From positions 144,981 to 208,980 of the forward strand of contig NC_049980.1 of assembly GCF_000003815.2 (NCBI RefSeq): a stretch of 64,000 bases of DNA, in the 5' to 3' direction. The DNA comes from Branchiostoma floridae. Taxonomy: Eukaryota; Chordata; Leptocardii; Amphioxiformes; Branchiostomatidae. The notes beneath the pieces were generated by a model. That model ran no database searches and was not told where the DNA came from. It saw only the letters and a program-made list of their open reading frames with translations. Both the position numbers and the translations under genes were made by a program. Below, one piece after another: positions 19,701 through 27,200 of this stretch; the first letter of the stretch is position 1, and each line of letters starts with the position of its first letter.

Positions 19701-21749
19701 ATCGGCAACCACCGGCAGATAAGCCAAGGGAAACCCACTAAAGCCTGTCGTTACTGCGCAAAAGCTGGCCGTCATATGCCACGAGCGAAACGGTGCAGAC
19801 CGTTCGAGACTGTCTACAAATGCGAGATGTGCAACGTGTCCGTATGCTACGTCAGTTTGCGCCCCGAGTGTTGGCGTGAGCACTTGCAGGACATGCAGGG
19901 CGATGCATAGATGGTTTAGGACCGAGGAAAGTGTGTTGCAAGACCGGCCAAATGTTGTAAAGTTACTGGGAGAAGATGCGATTCTGTCCGGTGGCAACTT
20001 TGTGTCTAACCGGCAACTACCGATAATCCGACTTGTAAAGTTTTAGGACTAAGGAAAATGTGTTGCAAGACCGGCCAAAGGTTGTAAAGTTACTGGGAGA
20101 AGATGCGATTCTGTCCGGTGGAAACTTTGTGTCTAACCGGCAACTACCGATAATCCGACTTGTAAAGTTATAGGACTAAAGAAAATGTGTTGCAAGACCG
20201 GCCAAAGGTTGTAAAGTTACTGGGAGAAGATGCGATTATGTCCGGTGGAAACTTTGTGTCTAACCGGCAACTACCGATAATCCGACTTGTAAATTTATAG
20301 GACTAAAGAAAATGTGTTGCAAGACCGGCCAACGGTTGTAAAGTTACTGGGAGAAGATGCGATTCTGTCCGATGGCAACTTTGTGTCTAACCGACAAATA
20401 CCGATACTCTGCGTAATAAAGTGTTAATTCATTCAGTCATCCATCCATCCATCAATCCACCCATTCATCCATTCATTCATCCATCCATCCATCTATCCGT
20501 CCATTCATTCATTCATCTATTCATTCATTCATTTATTCCTTGAATGGGTTCTAGCTGTATGTAGGGTGTTGAGATATGATATTCCGATATCTGTAAAGCT
20601 TGTGCGAAAAGTCTCTTTTTATAAAGAATCTGAAGCGAACTTAAGGTAACATTCCATCGTTTCTGTGTTGCAGACTACGAAGCCATAGATGATGATGATT
20701 GGTGCATGCGAGCACGTGACTTTCTGACCTGCTCTCGACTGTTCAGCGGTGTCAAGGCAATTGTCGTCATGGCAACGCTGACGATATCCCTGATACTCAT
20801 CGTGATGCCGTTTACCACTCCACGTCCGGATTTTGATATGGTGAGTATTCATCATATCGTTTTTATATTGTAAAATTTACAAAACATGATAACGTCACAA
20901 TCGATCACGTGGTTGATGTTAATGTTGCAATCAAAACAAATGCTTTACAAAAGCACATCGAAAATTTATATGCAGACAAACAAAGCAAAAGACAAAAAAC
21001 AAAGTAAGGTACTACACACTAACAGACATGATACGAAATATAACCAAAAAAATATGTATATATACTGGTAGATTGTGAGCAGTTTCTCCGTGTCAAACTG
21101 GTTTCCTGGAAGATTGGTTACTTTGAATCTCTTGGTTTAATGAGTAATTGAACATGCTGTTTAAGTTTGGCGTTGTATGGATCTGATAGTAATGAGAAAA
21201 CTGTACCTTCATGATAAATGAACATTAGCATGAAGATCATTAAGGTCTGTGACAAATCTGTATATTGTTACATATTACAACGTTATGTTGTGTTCTGTAG
21301 ATTATGTCTACTAGCTTTAGTGATATTTTGTGCGACGGTAAAACCAATAAACCAAATGTTTCTCTTTTTTTTTTTGACAACAGCTGGAGAAGCAATCGGC
21401 CTTGACCAGTCGTCTGCAGGGTCAACTGTCGATTCTTGAGCAACGTCTCGAGAACCGAACAGCGCTCCTGAAGGATCTGAAGTCAAGCCACGCCCAGCAA
21501 TCATCGATGTTCAGCCGCTTGGAGGACCAAGTATCGTCCCTTGGAGAACATCTCGACAACCGCACTGCACTGACCAAACGCCTGGGGGACCAAGTATCAA
21601 CCCTTGAAGAACGCCTCGTTAACCGCACTGCACTGATCAGCCGCCTGGAGGACCGAATGTCGCTCCTTGAGAAAGATAGTCCTGTCGTGGTCGAGCGAAA
21701 CCACGAAAATAAGAAGACCTTTGTCATTGACTTGTCAAAATTTGGGTGA
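7760..21749 (+). CDS. Gene B: type II membrane coiled-coil protein with NPTY tail, split by the rDNA-bearing transposon
   Basis: Proposed exons are 7760-8021 (phase 1 end), 20674-20840 (phase 1 in, phase 0 out) and 21384-21749 with stop. Exon 1 ends in [12 protein letters not shown]. Its start is uncertain: the homologous position in gene C has an ATG that is missing here, so I used the in-frame ATG at 7760 (7661 is also in frame). Exon 2 encodes an acidic cytoplasmic stretch and one membrane segment ([16 protein letters not shown]). Exon 3 is coiled coil with repeats such as [18 protein letters not shown], closely related to gene C exon 3. It runs into a stop instead of a donor, and no Link exon follows before gene C, so the protein lacks a Link domain. 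Intron 1 is about 12.65 kb, almost all of it the insertion at 9168-20427. It could be a decaying paralogue of C. Confidence 0.55.
8363..8573. mobile_element. Foldback MITE in gene B intron 1
   Basis: The left arm TAGCCTCCTTCGCAGACG and the right arm CTGCAGAGGAGGCTA pair imperfectly. The inner arms GTTCAACATGGGCTA and TAGCCCATGTTGAAC are perfect complements. It is non-coding. Confidence 0.7.
8574..9167. other. AT-rich intron sequence left of the giant element
   Basis: Ordinary AT-rich intron sequence in which I see no gene. It ends at CTAA (9168-9171), the proposed left target site, where the sequence turns abruptly GC-rich within about 30 bases. Confidence 0.5.
9172..9187 (+). repeat. Proposed left terminal inverted repeat
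   Basis: CACTTTATTAGTCGCA directly follows CTAA. It matches the reverse complement of the right end over 14 bases, with a two-base insertion (GT). It lies within 30 bases of the start of GC-rich, rDNA-spacer-like sequence. Confidence 0.65.
9188..9480 (+). other. GC-rich left arm of the element, internally duplicated
   Basis: The sequence CGGCGGCAATCATGCGGG (9207-9224) is repeated in varied form at about 9383-9400, so the arm holds a degenerate tandem of roughly 177 bp. It leads into the 124-bp spacer repeats. I see no gene. Confidence 0.45.
9481..9745 (+). repeat. 124-bp rDNA spacer repeats, block 1
   Basis: About two units, with the landmark GTAATGCCCGGCAGG at 9566 and 9690 (124 bases apart). 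The units are closely related to blocks 2 (11758-12020) and 3 (15967-16950). Confidence 0.85.
9936..10090 (+). promoter_or_regulatory. Conserved spacer box A (candidate RNA polymerase I spacer promoter or terminator)
   Basis: The box, from GGTCCGGACAGCCGGCGGTG through TTTTTCAAAAAAGTGCT and CAGGGTGTCTGACCATGT to GTTTTTTGACTAGCTCGG, is almost identical to the one at 12051-12206 just before the 5' ETS. Related copies lie at 16957-17105 and 17662-17725. Duplicated gene promoters inside rDNA spacers are well known, for example in Xenopus. Promoter identity here is inferred from position and conservation; the T-rich runs would also fit a terminator. Confidence 0.4.
10102..11680 (+). repeat. 401-bp rDNA spacer repeat array
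   Basis: Nearly four units with exact 401-base spacing (CCTGACGGGTTTCTGCCGG at 10102, 10503, 10904, 11305). Units are almost identical, which implies recent homogenisation or expansion. A diverged single copy lies at 17130-17560. The similar 90-107-residue open frames repeated here on both strands are by-products of GC-rich repeats. Confidence 0.95.
11758..12020 (+). repeat. 124-bp rDNA spacer repeats, block 2
   Basis: Two units with GTAATGCCC landmarks at 11856 and 11980, nearly identical to block 1. They are followed by the second conserved box, so 124-bp units plus box form a duplicated module. Confidence 0.9.
12051..12206 (+). promoter_or_regulatory. Conserved box B, candidate 18S gene promoter
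   Basis: Same sequence family as box A. It lies about 980 bases upstream of the 18S 5' end, and after it the sequence changes to non-spacer character (5' ETS). That position makes it the best candidate for the polymerase I initiation region. I cannot identify the start base. Confidence 0.4.
12207..13185 (+). other. Probable 5' external transcribed spacer
   Basis: GC-rich sequence between box B and the 18S gene. It holds a direct repeat: CGCCAGTCGTTTTGCTGCCC near 12244 recurs as CGCCAGTCGTTTTGCTACCC near 12646, with about 70 bases of similarity. The segment CGCCTTGAGTGCGCGCCCGT (12604-12623) recurs downstream of the 18S near 15171. No protein gene is credible here. Confidence 0.6.
13186..14943 (+). 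rRNA. Divergent 18S (small subunit) ribosomal RNA gene
   Basis: It begins TACCTGGTTGATCCTGCCAG and ends GGAAGGTTCATTA; the usual 3' end is GGAAGGATCATTA. Conserved landmarks include GCCAGCAGCCGCGGTAATTC near 13752, GAATTGACGGAAGG near 14337 and GTACACACCGCCCGTCG near 14785. It is about 1758 nt, roughly 70 short of a normal animal 18S. The loss is mostly in 14479-14560, where the conserved segment following GCATGGC is replaced by unrelated sequence. The helix GTTGTG (14177-14182) / CACAAC (14213-14218) replaces the common GTTAGA/TCTAAC, three matched pair changes. Against function, the near-universal CAGATACC reads AAGACACC (14197-14204) and the 3' decoding strand reads AAAACTTGTAACGG (14898-14911) instead of AAAAGTCGTAACAAGG. 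It is either a pseudogene or a diverged element-borne rRNA. Confidence 0.9.
14944..15960 (+). other. Region downstream of 18S (ITS1-like); no 5.8S or 28S found
   Basis: GC-rich spacer sequence. I searched by eye for the 5.8S core (CGATGAAGAACGCAGC) and for 28S landmarks and found none before the 124-bp spacer repeats resume. A block near 15171-15195 matches part of the 5' ETS. The unit therefore appears to carry 18S alone. Confidence 0.6.
15967..16950 (+). repeat. 124-bp rDNA spacer repeats, block 3 (seven full units)
   Basis: Unit starts at 16067, 16191, 16315, 16439, 16563, 16687, 16811 and 16935 are exactly 124 bases apart, with partial units at both ends. Each contains GGGGCAGTGGCCGGC or a variant, then GGTAATGCCCGGCAGGCG. 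Confidence 0.95.
16957..17105 (+). promoter_or_regulatory. Conserved spacer box C
   Basis: Third copy of the box family, with CCCACCCCGTGGAGCGTTTT and TTTTTCAAAAAAGTGCT, followed by a diverged 401-type unit. The order 124-bp repeats, box, 401-type unit repeats the order seen at 9481-10500. Confidence 0.4.
17130..17560 (+). repeat. Diverged single copy of the 401-type spacer unit
   Basis: It begins CCCTGACGGGTTTCTGCCG and keeps GGTGACTTTTCCCT and GGGCGGGCGGT in the same order as the 401-bp array, but with many changes. Confidence 0.75.
17662..17725 (+). promoter_or_regulatory. Partial conserved box D
   Basis: Only the core of the box family, TTTTTCAAAAAAGTGCTCTA followed by CAGGGTGTCTGACCATGTCG, is present. 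It abuts the SINE-like module and lies about 240-300 bases before the transposase start. Confidence 0.35.
17727..17880 (+). mobile_element. tRNA-derived SINE-like module upstream of the transposase
   Basis: It has an A-box-like TAGTCCAGTGG (17734-17744), a B-box GGTTCGATCCC (17778-17788), then CAGGACGTTAAGCCG, which resembles the body of the SINE at 32797-33225 (TAGGACGTTAAATGG). I read it as a SINE fragment captured inside the element, not as a tRNA gene, because the acceptor stem and trailer do not pair cleanly. It may lie in the transposase promoter region. Confidence 0.55.
17964..19910 (+). CDS. piggyBac-family transposase, intact
   Basis: A 648-residue cut-and-paste DDE transposase, expected to excise and insert at TTAA. 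Residues 1-60 are acidic and low complexity. The catalytic core shows D265 in [13 protein letters not shown]360 in VYCDSYYTG, and D493/D496 in [14 protein letters not shown] (D441) is another family motif. The C-terminus is a cysteine-rich cross-brace (C595, C598, C611, C620, C623, C628, C636, with H604 and H640), as in piggyBac. There is no stop, frameshift or missing catalytic residue, so the gene is recent or selected. The ATG at 17964 gives full length. It has no introns and lies on the same strand as the 18S gene. The flanking spacer and 127-bp repeats suggest it mobilises the surrounding rDNA. A domesticated PGBD-like host gene is possible but less likely given adjacent TTAA termini. Confidence 0.95.
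   Translation: MASGDDEEIEEDIEMYLREAAVAERAEAAGANGTVGQNIAGEVDSDDSDDFDLYSVTKQVRGARVGEFSRRNKARGRAERPWASVSAGEVHPYKPQKFRAPGPVGPRRAEDNRNELSFFLEVLNQYLIRYIVRCTNRYARQRRRVFRKERRSRWSPTSTTELKAFLGCMICAGYTYQPRLDLYWSDDDDVGCTLMKRTFPSHRFRQILRYLHYSPEGFYPPGSERLKSFKAREKLGRVMKVRKVMERVSRNSSRARHVGEHLVVDEATVAFRGRHSLRRYNPSKPTKYGYCLRALAETDGYILSDEVCGGRVDPEDMSPDERCMHGIGDEYVSPLDLKPARVVNRLTMPFQGCYRTVYCDSYYTGVQLADYLFTKDTYIVGTVRRNASGLPTEGHPVPRKPRPGPGRPPLLKFPDPYPKSVPRGTSVRYHDGPVTVVKWQDTKSLILLSTGTSVCAPDELTTRRCKGPSGATRLEVTCPAAMNMYNLHYKAVDTADQLRAGYEFGRPSKKWHRQIFWYAMNKAVVNAFLNWKIYTAGRQDLPAHRVAQLSFRRALVRQLIGNFSARHRTPTASVALPRVIGNHRQISQGKPTKACRYCAKAGRHMPRAKRCRPFETVYKCEMCNVSVCYVSLRPECWREHLQDMQGDA
19914..20409 (+). repeat. 127-bp subterminal tandem repeats (four units)
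   Basis: The landmark TGTTGCAAGACCGGCCAA occurs at 19934, 20061, 20188 and 20315, exactly 127 bases apart. The array starts just after the transposase stop and runs into the right terminal repeat. Such subterminal repeats often bind the transposase; that is an inference here. Confidence 0.95.
20410..20427 (+). repeat. Proposed right terminal inverted repeat with TTAA target site
   Basis: TGCGTAATAAAGTG (20410-20423) is followed by TTAA (20424-20427). It is the reverse complement of the left terminus apart from the two-base insertion there. After TTAA the sequence is a CATC/CATT microsatellite and host intron. Confidence 0.65.
20428..20540. repeat. CATC/CATT microsatellite
   Basis: Imperfect tetramer run immediately outside the right TTAA, in intron 1 of gene B. 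Confidence 0.9.
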
Positions 21750-24225
21750 TGTTTCTTGTCGGTGCCGTTTTTGGATTTGTCAGTTTGTGAATAACTGAAC
21801 TTTTAATAGAATAATGTAGATTTGTGTTTTTTTAACATGGGCAGTTCTTAACCAATGAAGATTCTTTAGTTGTGAACACATTTGCTGCTCACACACACTG
21901 ATCAAATCTTGATCTCACAGCAGTGTATTTTTTTCTTAACCATTGTCAGATCCTACACAAGAAGCAAGCAAGCAATAGTAAGCTGTTTGTAATACGACTG
22001 GAACTGCACAAGCTGAAGCTAAGTGCAGGTCAATGTAAATAGAATACAGTTCCTAGTGATTCCAAGTACAACTTTTGTCATAAGAATGTGATATATAACT
22101 ACAAAGTGTAAAGTATACTTTGTATACACAGGTTCAATATCTTCTCGCTTATCAAGACAGTTGTAAATGTAAAGGCAGATGGAGTTAAAAATACATGGTT
22201 TGTCTAATTGCATGAGGATTGTAAATGTTGTGCTATTTAAATATTGAACCTTGAATGACAGCATATAGTAAGAGCACCACGCAGTCTTCACACTTTAGGT
22301 GCAATGTTGGACCAAACATGTATATTTTTGCCACACGCCAATGTAATGTGGAACTAGAGGATAGAATGTATAGTCAGAAGTGGAAACTGCAATAAACCGC
22401 ACTCAAGGCGTTGCATCAACTACATTGTCCTTTGTGACTCTTTCCACTGCCTTATAAATCAGACTTGTGAACAGTGACAGTGTTGTTGCATCCCAAACAG
22501 GTCCTCATCCCTAATTATGATAATAACGAGCCTCGAATATTCGACGTGTATCCCAAATCGGTCTTCAGTTTCGTTTAGTTTAAAGTTTAACAAGTGTTTC
22601 AGCAAAAATTGTACAAATTTCATGGATATGCCCAAAGACTGTCCTAGAGTGGCCTCCTAAGGCACCGATCTTTGACCTATATATTTTATCTGGTAGGTCA
22701 GGGTCAGATTACTTAAATCTAAATCCTATACCTGCTGATTTGACTCGGTACCTCGTTGGGGATAAAAATATAGCCCGTCGAGAGCTTCCCGGAAATTTCA
22801 CGGTGCTGGGAGTCTTGCCACCCGCCCAGATCAAGTAGTCGACATCGGGGATTTTTGTACGGGGTGGAAATGAGTTTCTCAGCTTGGGCATGGCTACAGT
22901 TAGAAAAAAAAAACTTCTGACAGAATAAAACCAAATAATTCATGACTTGATTCAGTATAAAGCTTCTATTACAAGCCCATTAGCTAGTTACAAGCTTCGG
23001 TTATGCTTATTTTGAAAGCTGCATCGGGTGCAACTCTTGTTACCAGCATTGTGCCGAGCCATCAGCGTTCATCGGCGGCTCAATGAAGTATATACGCCCG
23101 CCGATTTAATCTAGCGATCCGGTGAGTTTAGTCCGAGAGAGTTTGGCCATCCATGGTACGGTAGGGCCAGCTAAAAATCCATCGATCGGGTTAAACCTTC
23201 CCGGAGCGCTAATTTAGATCGGCGGGCATACTGCATTCGGTCACCGAAGAGACCGGTTGGTAGTACGCGTCGTTGGTCTGTAATCGTGTAAGCAAAGACG
23301 GCCTTTCTAAGACAAAACAAACGTCTTGCTTTAAACTTTCCATCCAGCGCTTGAATCCACCTGTTTTAGTTCAAGACATCAAAACAGATTATGGAGGGTA
23401 AGCCCAACAGGTGGATTCAAGCGCTGGATGAAAAGTTTGAAGCAAAACGTTTGTTGTATTTGAAAGTCTTCGGTTTGAATCTGCGTTTGAGAGGTCGATA
23501 AAGGCCAGCTTCTGTCTAACTTCGAAGTAGATTGGTCTGCTCTGGTCGTGGGTGTGCCCCACGTAGACTTTACTCTTCGAGAAAAGATAACAGAGGGTCT
23601 GTGTGCTATTTTCCGTAAGGCGTAAGCAGCCATTTTAATTTGGTCTTCCATGGACTTGCTTCCCAATAGGGTACAACAGTTTAAGTCAAAATTTAACAGA
23701 CATCTTTCTTCACAATACAGTATTGTAACCGAAAACGCTTGAGTGGCTCAATGAACCTTGTTTTGCGGCGAATCCTAAGTAAATAAAGAATAAGTAGCGA
23801 ATCATTGGAGTATTCCTTCGGATTCAGCGCGTACCTCCCAAGCATAACCTCGATATAAAGAAGGATTTTTAAAAGCTGATTGCTGAAATACGTCCGATCG
23901 AAGCATAAAGTGTTGGCCTTACAAAAACTTACTGCGATAGTGCCAGACTTGAATACTTACAAAGACCCCCGGTCTACCGCGTGCTCACGCCTACACATGA
24001 TGATTAATACTCCCTTTAAATACATTCATGCTATTTTCTAACAGTTGCAACAGACAATCACTGCCGTTCAAAGGGTGTGTTTTTCTGCGTGCAAAATCCT
24101 CTTCGTCATTCGATACGTCTTGCTGCCATTGCGCGGCGGCTCAGTACACTGCCGGCAGGACTCGCCAAGCTGACTATCAGCGGACGAAAAGGACGGCAAA
24201 ACAGAACAAAAACAAAACAAAAAAC
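21750..24225. other. Region between genes B and C
   Basis: I see no exon of the Link family. It contains a foldback at 23094-23230 (GCCCGCCGAT ... ATCGGCGGGC) and a long hairpin at 23300-23470. The exon-1-like sequence preceding gene C (24028-24225) is open in frame with its ATG, but I treat it as 5' UTR. Confidence 0.45.
23300..23470. repeat. Long near-perfect hairpin
   Basis: 23341-23365 and 23406-23430 are perfect 25-base reverse complements (arm begins CATCCAGCGCTTGAATCCAC). Imperfect pairing extends both arms to about 70 bases. It is probably a foldback transposon remnant. Confidence 0.75.
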
Positions 24226-27200
24226 ATGGCGCCCAGGGGAGGAGGACAAGAATCCCAAGGTCAGTACAAACACAAAATATCAAAAGGAATTTGAATGTGT
24301 CGAGAAATATCATCCATCATTTGCACATAAGACGTGATGGTACAAAACTGCAAGAAATTTCAGGAAAATGTTCCAAAGATATCATTATATTAACTACGAC
24401 ACAGTTTTAGAAATCATTTTATCACAAAACATCACACTCAGGTAAACTATTTTCAGAGCCTTCGTGTCACGTGACCTCTGATTTCTGGGCCACGAAACTA
24501 CCTTTTCTAAGCTGATGAAAAATGGCGGATTTGAAAGTCTTAACGCCAGGAAATGATATTTAATTTATTGTTTTTGTAATAATTGTTGATAAATATGATT
24601 TTCTGTACTTTTTCCATTGGTATTTTTTGGTGTACTGGGAGTTTCCTGATGCACAAGATATATGATATCATCAATCAATAGTGTTTTCAGAAAAACAGTG
24701 CAGTTTGATGAAGTTTGTGCACAATTTTTGACAGGAGTATTTCCATCAATGTTTAGCACACAATTTATAAAGTTGTACAGAAGTTACAAAATTCATGACC
24801 ACTTGAGTCTATCGACAATACAAGAAAATAAGAAAAATGTACTGAAAATATTGTACTAGTTGCTGTATTTTCAAAGGTAACCTAACGAATTCATATGACT
24901 GGTCTGACATGTGTATTTTGGGATGTGTATTGAAGAATTATGGGAAGGTAGACTTCCCCCTCCCCCTAATCTTATCTATACAGTCAAACCTGTCTTTAGT
25001 GGCCACTCAAGGGACCGGACAAATGTGGCCACTATAGACAGGTGGCCTCTGTATAGAGGTGGCAACTTGTAGATAAAATACCCAAGGGACCGACAAAAAG
25101 TGGCCACTATGGACAGGTGGCCTCTCTGTAGAGGTGGCCCCTAATGCAGGTTTGACTGTATCTGTAAATTGCAGGCATGTTCATGTTTCTATTGACACAA
25201 AAAAGGGAATATTTTGGAGCTCAAACATTCGTTCAAAAAAAACAACCCACAAATGTTATCCTACTTTGCAGACTACTCAGTGAACAAAGATGGCTTCTGT
25301 AGCCGTGCACGTGATTTTCTGTCGAACCCTTACATGGTTGCCATGACGACCGTCGTTGTGGCAATCTTGATGACGTCTGCAACACTCATCCTGGTTCTCA
25401 TCACCATTCCACAAATGGTTAGTTTCTTTTTCATCTGGCATTTTCTGTCTCATTGACGAAAAACACATGCATGAATCAGTCATTTACATTATTACTAGTA
25501 TGTACATGTGTAACGTGATGCATGTAGTTTTAAGATGTACCATGTACCATATACATATATACATTTTCTGTATACTAGTCACTAAGGCTGGGTATCGGTA
25601 CAGCGTACCGGTACAAAACCGGCTTTTCTTATTGGACCGGTCCAGAAAAACCGGATCTGAAAAAGTTAGGTGGTGGACCGGATGTTGGACCTATTAGAAA
25701 ATTAACAGATTATTTTATCAGGCATTCACGCGTTTTGGCGCTTGCAGGTACGAGGTGGAAGAAAATAACAAGAGTGGAGTAGAGTAGAGTTTATAGTAAT
25801 TTCTACCAAGTTTTACAGCCAATCGTACAGGTGCAGTTAGCGTTGTAGGATTTTAAAACGCCAGTGTGAGTCTTATACTCCACCAAACAGATTTCTTTGT
25901 AGTGAAATGGACCATTGGTATGAGTCATACTGAATCAGGCCCAGGTTCAGGTCCGGACCTGGACCTGATCCTCTGGACCTGAACCGGACCTGGACCTGAA
26001 TTTTCTGTACCGGTACCCACCCCTTCTAGTCACCATGCCGAAAAGACGACAGGAGTTTAGCCGGCAGAGGAGTAAATTGGCCGTTTATTACTTCTCTGCC
26101 GGCTAAACTCCTTCCTCGGCTTATGATACTATCTTATGCTACGCAATATCTGCTTGGAGACTAGAGAAGACTTAAATACCACTGGCAGATATGTGTCAAG
26201 GAGTATAATTGTTTTGTTCATATCTTGTAACAGGTGCAAATCCTGTCTAGTTTGGCAAACCAGACACCGACACTTCAAGCTCAAGTCCAAATCCGCTCGG
26301 ATGTGGTCAGTCGTCTGTGGGACCAACTCTTGACGCTTGAAGAGCACGTCAAGAACCGGTCAGCGCTAGTCGAACGTCTTGAAGACAACGTGTGGGCCTT
26401 TCCGGAACAGCTCAAGACCTGCTCCTTACTGGTCAGCCGTCTGGAGGGCCAAGTATCTACCCTTGAGGAACATCTCAACAACCGCTCTGCACTGACCAAA
26501 CGCCTGGAGGACCAAGTATCGACCCTTGAAGAACGTCTTGTTACCCGCTCTGCACTGATCAGCCGTCTGAAGGGCCAATTGTCGACCCTTGAGGAACAGC
26601 TGGACCAAAAGACTGCCATGTGCAAAGCAACGCCAAAACAAGGTGTGTCAGTGCAGCTTCACAGTGTAGAAGAATTACTTGGGAAATGTACACAAATAAT
26701 TAAAATACCCTTGGGTAGTCAGGCTCATCATTGATTTACAAGTAACGCTATGTTCCTATATCAGTAATAGGTATTGTTTAATTTTCTCAGGAAATATTTT
26801 CCACCTGAGGTCACCGAAGGGCAAGTACATGTACGACTTGGATGAAGCTCGGCAGGCATGCGCAGAGACGGGAGCCGTCCTCGCGTCCTCTGCCCAGCTA
26901 CACCGGGCCTGGCAGGACGGGTATGAACGTTGTGAGTGCGGATGGCTGTCGGACGGGACGGCTCGCTATCCCATGCAGGAGGCCAGGTATTTATAGACCT
27001 TTAATACGCGGCGGCCATGACAGATCGAAAACGAGGTAAATGAGGCAAACAGACAAACTTATTTGTAAAATGGGGTAGGGAATTTCCCGAGCAGCCTCGT
27101 AATCCCTGCTTCGCCTATTGAGTCAGTGAAGTCAAGCTTGCCTAAGCTTGATGTTTCTGACTTAGGGAGAAGAAATGCTGCTACAGTTATCGCTATGGGC

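Larger units (their letters stand above)
9168..20427 (+). mobile_element. Giant piggyBac-like element carrying an 18S rRNA gene and rDNA spacer
   Basis: The left edge reads CTAA then CACTTTATTAgtCGCA (9172-9187). The right edge reads TGCGTAATAAAGTG (20410-20423) then TTAA, the exact reverse complement of CACTTTATTA-CGCA. TTAA is the target-site duplication of piggyBac transposons; the left copy has one change (CTAA). Between the edges lie rDNA spacer repeats, an 18S gene, more spacer and, on the same strand, an intact piggyBac transposase followed by 127-bp repeats that run up to the right terminus. The GC-rich tract fits these edges and both flanks are ordinary intron of gene B. The Daphnia element Pokey is a known piggyBac that inserts in rDNA and contains spacer repeats, a precedent for the association but not for a carried 18S gene. 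The TIR does not start with the CCY usual for the family. Alternative: a rDNA fragment and a separate piggyBac lying side by side. Confidence 0.65.

Noticed and set aside
9172-20423. A CACTA-type (En/Spm) element because the termini begin CACTT
   Set aside because: The encoded transposase is clearly piggyBac, the flanks are CTAA/TTAA and not a 2-3 bp duplication, and no CACTA transposase is present.
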